Shown here piece by piece: positions 6,901 through 13,376 of a stretch of DNA of 17,417 nt. A program made the position numbers and the translations under genes. This DNA comes from CAZGSN01 sp964371655 (GTDB taxonomy: Bacteria; Desulfobacterota; Binatia; HRBIN30). The stretch lies in NCBI GenBank assembly GCA_964371655.1, contig CAYJOD010000115.1:1-17417 (forward strand). The letters are read 5' to 3'. Under the pieces are notes generated by a model that saw nothing but the letters and a program-made list of their open reading frames with translations, did not search any database and was not told the origin of the DNA. The stretch's first letter is position 1. Every line of letters starts with the position of its first letter.

Positions 6901-8295
6901 TCACGACCGACTCACGTCCGTCAGGGCCTTGACGTATCGTGTTGCGAAACGTGCCGCCGCCCCGGCGTCAAACAGCGGATAGCGGTAGCGGAAGCCGAGG
7001 TGCAGTTGCCCAGCCATGGTCACCGCGCCCAGGGCAACTCCGAGCGGCATGCGTGCAGGCGGCGAGAACCAGGTCTCGATCACCTCTCCGGCATCCGCCC
7101 CAAACGAGAGCGGCTCGTCCACTCGGCCGAGATTGGAGAGCACGGCGGTGTCGACGAAGCGGTCGCCGGTCAGCGGCAGCAGCGCCGGCAGCGCCCGTTT
7201 GATCCATAGAGGCAGCGCGTCGGCGTGGCCGAGCACGCCCATCAGGGCCGCCGCCGTCCCGCGCTCTTTGATCCGCCGTGTCTGCGCGACCACCGCCTGC
7301 AGGGCGGCGGCCGGAGTCACGCGCTCGCTGGACAGCGTCGACACCCGCACGAACAACGAAAGGTTCGCAACCATCTCATGCCAGCGTTCGCGTGGGCGCA
7401 TGTTGACCGGCATCATCAGCCCGATGCGGCCACAGGGTTCGTCATGCTCTTCATTCCACGCGGCGATGGCGATGTGGAAGGCCGCGAGCAGAAGATCGTT
7501 GACGGTCGCCGCACCATGTTGCTTCGCCACCAGCGCAGCCGTGTCGGGGCGCGTCAGCCGCACCAGATGAAAGCCGTATCCGGGGCGATCACTGCCGCCG
7601 TCGGCAGCGATCCGCGCTGGTGGAGCCGTCGACGCATCGCGTAGATGCTCGAACAGGGTTTCCAGCGGCTGCACCCACTGGTGCAGGCTGTCCGGGGCGA
7701 GCTCGACTCGGAGGTCGCGCACGCTCAGAGGGTCGAGGTCCGGAACCGGATCGGGCACGCCCGCGTAGGCGCGGGCGAGCGAACGCATGATGCGAAAGGC
7801 GCCGAGGCCGTCGCTCGCCGTGTGGCTCACGTTGAGCATGACGACATCGCCGCCCGGATGATGCGCCAACCAAACTCGCAGCGGAGGAGACTCAACCAGG
7901 GGCACTTGCAGGCTCTGCAGCGCGCTGCGGGCCGCCGCGAGCCCGGCGTCGTCCTCGCACTCGACGACGCGGAACGGGTCGAGATCGCAGCGCTCGGCAA
8001 TCTCCCAGTCGTAGCCGTGCTGCGCGGCGCGCCACACCACCTGCCGCGCCCGTGCCATCGGATGGCGTGTGAGCGCCGCGGCCACCGCCAACCGCAAGCG
8101 CCGCTCATCGAGCCCGCCGGCGACGCGCACCTCGATCTGGATGCTCCACGGCTCGGCGCGTCGATCGAGATGGTGGATGGCCTCGTCGACGGCGCTGAAC
8201 GGCACCCGCACCGGTGACGTCGACGGAGTCGCCGCCAGTGGGCGGTGGATCTTCCCCGCGTGGTCGTCTTTCATTCGGCTTGCCTGCGCACGCAT
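6901..8295 (-). CDS. Condensation/WS-DGAT-like acyltransferase
   Basis: The product has 464 residues with the CoA-dependent acyltransferase fold shared by wax-ester synthases/DGATs, PapA proteins and NRPS condensation domains. The catalytic motif reads S157-H158-T-A-S-D162-G163. The second His and the Asp-Gly of HHxxxDG are kept, but the first His is Ser. The N-terminal half has PFSAVDEAIHHLDR; the C-terminal half has NDLLLAAFHIAIAAW, MMPVNMRP and VLSNLGRVDEPLSFG, which occupies the place of the family's conserved second-half motif. It probably esterifies or amidates a CoA-activated acyl group on an unknown acceptor. AGGAGGA (8301-8307) sits five nt before ATG 8295 and overlaps the SDR stop, so tight co-expression is expected. 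Confidence 0.78.
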   Translation of the reverse strand: MRAQASRMKDDHAGKIHRPLAATPSTSPVRVPFSAVDEAIHHLDRRAEPWSIQIEVRVAGGLDERRLRLAVAAALTRHPMARARQVVWRAAQHGYDWEIAERCDLDPFRVVECEDDAGLAAARSALQSLQVPLVESPPLRVWLAHHPGGDVVMLNVSHTASDGLGAFRIMRSLARAYAGVPDPVPDLDPLSVRDLRVELAPDSLHQWVQPLETLFEHLRDASTAPPARIAADGGSDRPGYGFHLVRLTRPDTAALVAKQHGAATVNDLLLAAFHIAIAAWNEEHDEPCGRIGLMMPVNMRPRERWHEMVANLSLFVRVSTLSSERVTPAAALQAVVAQTRRIKERGTAAALMGVLGHADALPLWIKRALPALLPLTGDRFVDTAVLSNLGRVDEPLSFGADAGEVIETWFSPPARMPLGVALGAVTMAGQLHLGFRYRYPLFDAGAAARFATRYVKALTDVSRS

Positions 8296-8305
8296 TGTGG
8301 TCCTC

Positions 8306-9136
8306 CTAGGCGGAGATCGAGATGTCCTTGCCGAGCCAGCACCAGAGCAGGCGGTTGACTTGGTAGCCCAGCTCCGGCGAGAAGCGCTTGATCCCCCACA
8401 TCGCGTGAGCCGCCGGGGTGATGACGATGTGGCCCTTCCCCTTGCGGATCCCGCGCACGATGGCGCGAGCCGCCTTCGGCGCGGGATACGCGGTGCGTGT
8501 CAGTAGACCCTCGGAGAGGCCGGTCTTGGCGCCGGCGCTTCCGTATCTACCGTGGTCATTGAGATTGGACTGGATGGGTCCTGGGCAAACCACCGAGACG
8601 TCAACCCCGTAGCGTTTGACCTCAACCCGCAGCGCTTCCGAGAAACCCACCAACGCCGATTTCGTCAGGGAATAGGCGGCCAGCCCGGGCGTGCCGACAA
8701 GCCCGGCGATGGACGCCGTGTTGACGATGTGCCCGGCGCGGCGCTCAATCATGTGGGGAAGAAGAGCATGGGTTAGCCGGATCGGCCCCCAAAGATTGAC
8801 GCCAACAATCCACTCCCAATCGGCAAGCTCCATCTGCCGCGTCTCGCCGAGGAATAAGACACCGGCGTTGTTGAGGAGCAGATCGATGTGGCCCATCTCG
8901 CTTACGGCCGTCTTGGCAAGCTCGTCGACAGCGGATTTTTCCGCAATATCCCCGGCCACGCAGAGAGCTTCGCGCCCCAGGGCCCGGACCTCGCGTCCAA
9001 CCTCCTGGAGCCCCTCTGCGTTGATATCGGCAAGCACCAGATGGCAGCCTTCCCTGGCGAGCTCCATGGCCGTCTCGCGACCAATACCCGACGCCGCGCC
9101 GGTTACCAGAGCGACCTTGTCACGGAAGTCTTTCAC
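8306..9136 (-). CDS. Short-chain dehydrogenase/reductase (classical SDR)
   Basis: The product has 276 residues. Cofactor motif TGAASGIG is at 12-19, D37 ends strand 2 (suggesting NAD(H) preference), NNAG is at 89-92, the catalytic set is S142, Y155 and K159 (Y-x3-K), and the CPGPI loop follows. An extended C-terminus (about residues 205-276) carries TRTAYPAPKAARAIVRGIRKGKGHIV and a hydrophobic end (LGYQVNRLLWCWLGKD) that could touch a membrane or lipid substrate. GTG 9136 has AGGAG five nt upstream; the ORF extends to 9271 but would overlap tetR. It follows tetR by 37 nt and precedes the acyltransferase by 10 nt, so it is the first enzyme gene of the operon. Confidence 0.9.
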   Translation of the reverse strand: MKDFRDKVALVTGAASGIGRETAMELAREGCHLVLADINAEGLQEVGREVRALGREALCVAGDIAEKSAVDELAKTAVSEMGHIDLLLNNAGVLFLGETRQMELADWEWIVGVNLWGPIRLTHALLPHMIERRAGHIVNTASIAGLVGTPGLAAYSLTKSALVGFSEALRVEVKRYGVDVSVVCPGPIQSNLNDHGRYGSAGAKTGLSEGLLTRTAYPAPKAARAIVRGIRKGKGHIVITPAAHAMWGIKRFSPELGYQVNRLLWCWLGKDISISA

Positions 9137-9173
9137 CTCGTCTCCTGTCGAGAGATGCGGTTCGGCTCCAAGG

Positions 9174-9905
9174 TCATGACCGGCCTCTCGTTCCCTTTCT
9201 TGTGGCGGGCGGCTGCGTCGAAACCTCCCCCAGACCCGGGAACAGGTCGCCGAGATCGCCGAGGGCTTCATCCTGAATCTTGGTTACGTTGCGTTGCAGA
9301 CTCGCCCGCGCCTTGTCCGTAGCGACCGCCCCGAGAACGAAATAAGCTCCGACCTCTACCCGTCGGCGCAAGGCATCGTCTTGAATGAGACCGGAGCCCC
9401 AGTCCTCCAATGCCTGCCTAAAGGCGTAGAAGATCTCGGCGGCGATCAGGCGAGGGGAGACAGCTTTGATGAAGATCTGCTTGGCTTGCGCGGCTTCAAT
9501 GAGCTCCTCGATGCTGGCGATGAGGCGCCCATAGAGCTTCTGCATGTGCGGCGCCCGATTCTTGTTCTCGTAGAGCCCGACGGCAATCATCGGACGAAAG
9601 ATCCGGGTATTCTCGATCAGATAGGCGAGCGGGCTCACGGTCAGGCGCAGGACGGCGGCGAAGGGATCGCTTGTGCTTTCATCCTGAAGGATCGGCCCGA
9701 CGGTCGCCACACCCTCTTCGATGAGCGCGACGAGGATGTCGTCCTTGGTTCCGAAAAGATTGTAGAGCGTGGTGACCGACAACCCCGCGCGCGCGGCCAG
9801 GGTGCGCATGCTCAGCGCCTCGGGCCCCTTCGCGGCGATCACCTGCCGCGCCGCCACGAGAATGCGCTGGCGGCGCTTTTCGATGTTCTGTTGTCGTAGA
9901 TTCAT
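9174..9905 (-). CDS. TetR/AcrR-family transcriptional repressor
   Basis: The product has 243 residues. Residues 12-58 form the TetR N-terminal helix-turn-helix (RILVAARQVIAAKG, LSMRTLAARAGLSVTTLYNLFGTKDDIL). The C-terminal ligand/dimer domain has a run of hydrophobic helices (FAAVLRLTVSPLAYLIE, AEIFYAFRQALEDW). The start at ATG 9905 has only a weak SD (CGGATC). It lies about 30 nt after a predicted promoter containing two palindromes, so autorepression of the whole TetR-SDR-acyltransferase-OYE unit is the simplest reading. The ligand is unknown, but the enzymes suggest an acyl-CoA or lipid-like molecule. The C-terminal 25 residues are polar and probably disordered. Confidence 0.9.
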   Translation of the reverse strand: MNLRQQNIEKRRQRILVAARQVIAAKGPEALSMRTLAARAGLSVTTLYNLFGTKDDILVALIEEGVATVGPILQDESTSDPFAAVLRLTVSPLAYLIENTRIFRPMIAVGLYENKNRAPHMQKLYGRLIASIEELIEAAQAKQIFIKAVSPRLIAAEIFYAFRQALEDWGSGLIQDDALRRRVEVGAYFVLGAVATDKARASLQRNVTKIQDEALGDLGDLFPGLGEVSTQPPATRKGTRGRS

Positions 9906-9925
9906 GTGCGGGATCCGAATCCAAA

Positions 9926-9962
9926 CCTGTAACGCTGGTACAACTTGTAATAGCGTTACAGG
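9926..9962. promoter_or_regulatory. Twin TetR-type operator
   Basis: Perfect outer 11-bp arms CCTGTAACGCT (9926-9936) and AGCGTTACAGG (9952-9962) contain two 15-bp sites, TGTAACGCTGGTACA (9928-9942) and TGTAATAGCGTTACA (9946-9960), with centres 18 bp apart. The second is a perfect TGTAA-n5-TTACA palindrome; the first differs at one arm position. The region covers the predicted -10 and the spacer, so binding would block transcription of tetR and its operon. Assignment to this TetR is inferred. Confidence 0.7.
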
Positions 9963-9972
9963 ATTGAGTCAA
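9944..9972 (-). promoter_or_regulatory. Predicted sigma70-type promoter of the TetR operon
   Basis: Minus-strand TTGACT (9967-9972, 5 of 6 to consensus), a 17-bp spacer and TACAAG (9944-9949, 4 of 6) predict a start near 9937, about 30 nt before the tetR ATG. The twin operator overlaps it. Confidence 0.55.
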
Positions 9973-10237
9973 CCCCGATCGTGGATGGGCAGCAACCAAA
10001 ACAATGCGCGTTCCCACCGCGGCAGGCCTGTCAATTTCGCCGTGGTGTCGCCAACTTCGTCGAACCTCGGGGATCTCGATCTCGTTGCCGAGGTCAGGAG
10101 GTCTGAGGCTTACCGTCCCTCGATACGCGACCTAAAAAGACGGGCGCTACTCGGGACGAACGGATGGGGCCGGGCGCTGGATTTTTTCACAAACTCTTAG
10201 TCACCTTGGCGCCAACGCCTCCGCGTATCGCTCAAAG
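9973..10237. other. Gap without recognisable gene
   Basis: No ORF with family features was found on either strand, and no divergent gene faces tetR. A 7-bp inverted repeat ACCTCGG (10064-10070) / CCGAGGT (10088-10094) with a 17-nt loop is the only structure noted. Confidence 0.5.
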
Positions 10238-10276
10238 AAGAATGGCCCAGTACGCTAAGCGTACTGGGCCATTCTT
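10238..10276 (-). terminator. Perfect long hairpin, probable terminator of the lipase gene
   Basis: The 18-bp perfect arms AAGAATGGCCCAGTACGC (10238-10255) and GCGTACTGGGCCATTCTT (10259-10276) enclose a TAA loop. On the minus strand the stem is followed by TTGAG after its own terminal TTCTT, which gives a short U-rich tail, 57 nt beyond the lipase stop. A matching A-rich 5' side makes it potentially bidirectional. The length and perfection are more than a terminator needs. Confidence 0.6.
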
Positions 10277-10333
10277 TGGATCGAGCGCAGACCGTCGGTT
10301 CAGGGCGCGGCGAACCGACGTTCGCTGGTCGGA

Positions 10334-11275
10334 TCAGCCGCCGTGCTCAAACTCGATGTACGTGCAGAGCGGTCTCGACGTATGCGCAGGATCGAGCGCG
10401 TTGAGCACGTCCTGCAAGGCAATGTGGTCGAAGGCAAGCCCCGCGTGACCATCGAAATCGATCGGACACTGGTCCTGGATCACGATGTTCTTGACGTTGC
10501 TGCCGGAGAGCTGCTGGGACCGCCAAGGGGTCACGACCTCATCATAGATTGAAGAGATGACCGTGTAGTTCACGCTGGACACGGTGATCCCGCCACTGCT
10601 GAGGTTCGTAAGGAAACTGGATCCGGCCTCCTGCTCGAGGCAGGCTGGGCAAACGTTCCCCAGGCCCTCGGTGACGAGTGACGCCACACCCGGAATAAAG
10701 GCCTGGAGCTCGACCAGGCCGGCCAGGTTCGTCCCGCCGTTCGGTGGTGCGAGAGCAACGAAGGTGTGCACCTTCGCCGCGCCGTTGAGAAACTTGATAT
10801 AGTAATGCGGCATGACGCCGCCCTGTGAGTGGCCGACGAGATCGACCTTGGCTTTGCCGGTGGCGGCCAGAACTTTGTCCACAAATGCCGAGAGCTCCTG
10901 AGCGGAGCTGGCCATTTCGTTGAGCCCGTAGATCGTCCGCAGGAGTGGCGGCCCGCCGTAGTTGAACGTGAACACGCAGTAGCCGTTGTTGTACAGCAGA
11001 GGGGAGAGAGTCGCCCAGTTTTCGTGCTGGTTCGCGAACGTCCCGTGCACGAGCACGACCGGGTACGGATGCGCGCTGGTCGGCCGGCACGACCAGTCAT
11101 TCGCTCCCGGAGGCGGCGAGTTCGGGTCGAAGGCCCCGCCGAGGCCCGCAGCCACCGAGTAGATCACTGGTAACTGGGTGCACCCCTGATTATTCGGCGC
11201 ACTCCAACCCACGAGCGCCATCCACACGATCGCCACAGCGCCAACGCGCAAAGCCGAGATGTTGCTTCTACTCAT
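10334..11275 (-). CDS. Secreted lipase/esterase (class 2-like alpha/beta hydrolase)
   Basis: The product has 313 residues. The N-terminus (SRSNISALR, then hydrophobic VGAVAIVWMALVGWSA) is a signal peptide or membrane anchor. The fold motifs are VVLVHGTFANQHENWATL (oxyanion His-Gly at 77-78), nucleophile elbow GHSQGG with S150, SSIYDEVVTPW with probable acid D245, and FDHIALQD with probable catalytic H284. This order matches triacylglycerol lipases of the Streptomyces/Rhodococcus-like class 2 group. Eight cysteines (the first at residue 32, near the signal end) fit an exported, disulfide-stabilised protein. Start ATG 11275 has GGAGG six nt upstream and is preferred over 11311. The gene stands alone between a hairpin terminator and a MITE. 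Confidence 0.85.
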   Translation of the reverse strand: MSRSNISALRVGAVAIVWMALVGWSAPNNQGCTQLPVIYSVAAGLGGAFDPNSPPPGANDWSCRPTSAHPYPVVLVHGTFANQHENWATLSPLLYNNGYCVFTFNYGGPPLLRTIYGLNEMASSAQELSAFVDKVLAATGKAKVDLVGHSQGGVMPHYYIKFLNGAAKVHTFVALAPPNGGTNLAGLVELQAFIPGVASLVTEGLGNVCPACLEQEAGSSFLTNLSSGGITVSSVNYTVISSIYDEVVTPWRSQQLSGSNVKNIVIQDQCPIDFDGHAGLAFDHIALQDVLNALDPAHTSRPLCTYIEFEHGG

Positions 11276-11337
11276 TACCCGCCTCCGTCTTCGCTCCGTA
11301 ATTGCCTCCACGGTGCTCCGCAGCCGCAGCGGCCGAA

Positions 11338-11352
11338 CTGACGTTGCGTCAG
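11338..11352. promoter_or_regulatory. Operator-like palindrome upstream of the lipase gene
   Basis: CTGACG-TTG-CGTCAG is a perfect 6-bp inverted repeat, with another CTGACG at 11356-11361, 63 nt before the lipase ATG. A TTGACG (-35-like) lies at 11386-11391 on the minus strand, but its -10 partner is poor. Regulatory use is inferred. Confidence 0.35.
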
Positions 11353-11400
11353 CTCCTGACGGCCGGTATCAGAGTTGCAGACGTGCGTCAATCAAAACCA

Positions 11401-11614
11401 CAGATCCAAACAGGGCCACGGTAAAGTCGTCGACGGAGGGGGGGGCCGCATCAAGGCTCATTCCGGCGGGGACGAGCCGTCCGCGATTGCCTCAAACCAG
11501 CGCCCCGAGCGGAATATTATCGCCGGGAGCGCGGGCGGCCCGCCCGCATGGCTCATGACCCCTGCCGTGGCGCAGGCTCCGTCAGCGACTTTGCCGTGGC
11601 CCTGCAGATCCAAA
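11401..11614. repeat. 10-bp target-site duplication bracketing a MITE
   Basis: CAGATCCAAA occurs at 11401-11410, immediately before the left arm, and again at 11605-11614, immediately after the right arm. It is identical, with no gap on either side. This is the expected footprint of one transposition event. Confidence 0.85.
11411..11604. mobile_element. Non-autonomous MITE, 194 bp
   Basis: The 28-bp terminal inverted repeats are at 11411-11438 (begins CAGGGCCACGG) and 11577-11604 (ends CCGTGGCCCTG), matching at 25 of 28 positions. The interior has no ORF but holds a GC hairpin GCGGGCG-GCC-CGCCCGC (11531-11547). A perfect 10-bp duplication flanks it. A 10-bp duplication and ends starting with C would suit an ISAs1-like or IS4-like transposase acting in trans; that assignment is only a guess. 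The element sits between the lipase gene start and the 3' end of the kinase cluster. Confidence 0.85.
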
Positions 11615-11665
11615 TCTGTATTCTTGCGTGGGGGAGCGGCCGCCGTGGCAGCCGAACGGCAGCGT

Positions 11666-12853
11666 TCACTCTACGTGCTCCGTCTGCGTCAGCGGCAGGG
11701 TCGCCTTGACGGTGGTGCCGCCGCCGTTGGATTGGATTTGCAACTCTCCGCCGAGTTGCCGTACGCGCTCACGCATACCGGCGATGCCCACGCCGAGTCC
11801 CGCATACGTCTCCGTCTTGTCGTCCAGCGCGTGCACCATGCCGCGGCCGCAGTCCTTGACCTCCAACGTAATTGCCGCCGGCGCGCGCGTGATCCGGATC
11901 GACACCGTCGGGCTCCCCGAGTGACGATGAACGTTGCTGACGCACTCTTGCAGGATGCGGAACAGGGCCGTCTCGATAGCCTGGGATAGGCGCTCGAGAT
12001 CCGGTGGGACGTGCACCTCAGTCCGGATACCGCTGCGCTCGGCAAAGCCATCCGCATACCAGCGCACGGCGGAGCCCAGGCCGACTTCGTCGAGCAGCGG
12101 TGGGTGGAGCAAGTACGAGAGGGTGCGGATCTCCCGCGAACATTGGTCGGCAAGCGCCATGCTCTCCGCCAGTGCTTTGCGCGGGGTCGCACTGAGGCGC
12201 TTTTCGGATCCACGCACGATGGCGAGGTTAATCGCCAGACCGGCGAGCAGTTGCGCGGTGCTGTCATGCAGCTCTCGGGCCAGGTGCCGCTGCTCTTCGT
12301 CCTTCAACTGGAGCAAGCGGTGGGACAGTTGGGACACCGCGCGTTGTGCTTCGGTGCGCTCGGCGATCTCGGCCTGCAGCACGGCGTTGGCGTTCGCCAG
12401 AGCCGCCGTGCGCTCGAGCACGCGGCGCTCGAGCTCATCGCGCGCCTGACGCAGCGCCGTCTCCGCGCCCTGGCGTTCGATCGCGTAGCGGATCGTACGC
12501 GCGATCTGGCGGCGGTCGGTCTGGCCTTTGACCAGGTAATCCTGAACACCGTAGCGCACGGCTTCGAGGCCGATGGTTTCATCGCTCGCCCCAGTGAGCA
12601 CGACGATGGGCATTTCCGGCGCGGCGCGACGGGCGCGCTGGAAGGTCTCAGCCCCGGTGCTGTCGGGCAACGACAGATCCAGCAGCAACACGTCGAAGGC
12701 TTCCTGACTCAGACGCGCCAAGGCATCGTCCAGGCGCTCCACCCAGGTGAGCTCAAAACGGTCCAACCCGGCCTGCTGCAGCGTTTCCTGGAGTACGTCG
12801 GCGTCGGACGGGCTGTCTTCCACCAACAGAATCTTCACCGCGGCAGTGGTCAT
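11666..12853 (-). CDS. REC-HisKA_3-HATPase sensor kinase (NarL-type) with N-terminal receiver
   Basis: The product has 395 residues. The receiver domain spans 5-125 with the acidic pocket V-E12-D13, phospho-acceptor D59 in LLLDLSLPD, T/S switch in VLTGAS and K109. A coiled-coil at about 128-175 follows, then a HisKA_3 domain with phospho-histidine H196 in LARELHDSTAQLL. A GHKL ATPase follows, with N-box FRILQECVSNVHRHS, a G1 box DCGRGM and GLGVGIAGMRERVRQLGG. The cytoplasmic soluble architecture implies it reads phosphorylation of its own receiver rather than a small ligand. No SD is visible; it starts 21 nt after the upstream regulator stop, so reinitiation or coupling is likely. Its receiver is a near copy of that in the hybrid kinase at 13377-14999. 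Confidence 0.88.
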   Translation of the reverse strand: MTTAAVKILLVEDSPSDADVLQETLQQAGLDRFELTWVERLDDALARLSQEAFDVLLLDLSLPDSTGAETFQRARRAAPEMPIVVLTGASDETIGLEAVRYGVQDYLVKGQTDRRQIARTIRYAIERQGAETALRQARDELERRVLERTAALANANAVLQAEIAERTEAQRAVSQLSHRLLQLKDEEQRHLARELHDSTAQLLAGLAINLAIVRGSEKRLSATPRKALAESMALADQCSREIRTLSYLLHPPLLDEVGLGSAVRWYADGFAERSGIRTEVHVPPDLERLSQAIETALFRILQECVSNVHRHSGSPTVSIRITRAPAAITLEVKDCGRGMVHALDDKTETYAGLGVGIAGMRERVRQLGGELQIQSNGGGTTVKATLPLTQTEHVE

Positions 12854-12874
12854 GGGCTGGCGCTGTTGACCGCG

Positions 12875-13339
12875 TCAGCGCGCTGCTCCATTCGGCGGCA
12901 GCTTGACGACGGTGAGCCAGAAGCTCTCGATCGCTCTGACGACGCTGAGGAACTGCCGGAAATCAACCGGCTTCCGGATGTAGCAATTGACGTGATGAGC
13001 ATAGGCATGCAGCACGTCGTCGTCGGTTTCGGACGTTGTCAACACCACCACGGGAATGGTCTTGAGCTTTTCATCCGCCTTGATCTCCGCGAGCACTTCG
13101 CGCCCATCTTTGCGCGGCAGGTTCAAGTCGAGCAGGATCAGATCGGGCCGCGGCGCGCCAGCGTAAGGCCCCAGGCGGCGCAGGAACTCCATCGCTTGCA
13201 CACCGTCCTCGACCACGTTGAGGTGGTTGCAGACTTTCGCACTATCGAGTGCCGCCACAGTCAGATCAGTGTCGCTGGGGCTGTCCTCGACCAGGAGGAG
13301 CTCAATGGGTTGGCCCAGCTTGGGATCGACGGAGTTCAT
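12875..13339 (-). CDS. Single-domain response regulator, Rcp1-like
   Basis: The product has 154 residues and consists of a receiver only. Acidic pair E18-D19, phospho-acceptor D71 in LILLDLNLPRKDG, T101 in VVVLTTSE and K123 in IRKPVDF are all present. The extended C-terminal helix with FWLTVVKLP is typical of Rcp1/CheY-like regulators paired with phytochrome-type kinases carrying an SHDLQEPLR H-box, like the kinase at 15048-17177. That kinase is the best cognate partner by family pattern. AAAGGAG four nt before ATG 13339 fixes the start; 13399 is a longer but poorer option. It has no output domain, so it should pass phosphate onward or act by protein contact. Confidence 0.9.
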   Translation of the reverse strand: MNSVDPKLGQPIELLLVEDSPSDTDLTVAALDSAKVCNHLNVVEDGVQAMEFLRRLGPYAGAPRPDLILLDLNLPRKDGREVLAEIKADEKLKTIPVVVLTTSETDDDVLHAYAHHVNCYIRKPVDFRQFLSVVRAIESFWLTVVKLPPNGAAR

Positions 13340-13376
13340 GGTGCTCCTTTGATTGTGAAGAACGCCCGCAGAGGGT

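Noticed and set aside
9973..10200. A divergent gene facing tetR
   Set aside because: Open frames here lack an SD, family features and a plausible start, and one merely runs antisense into tetR.
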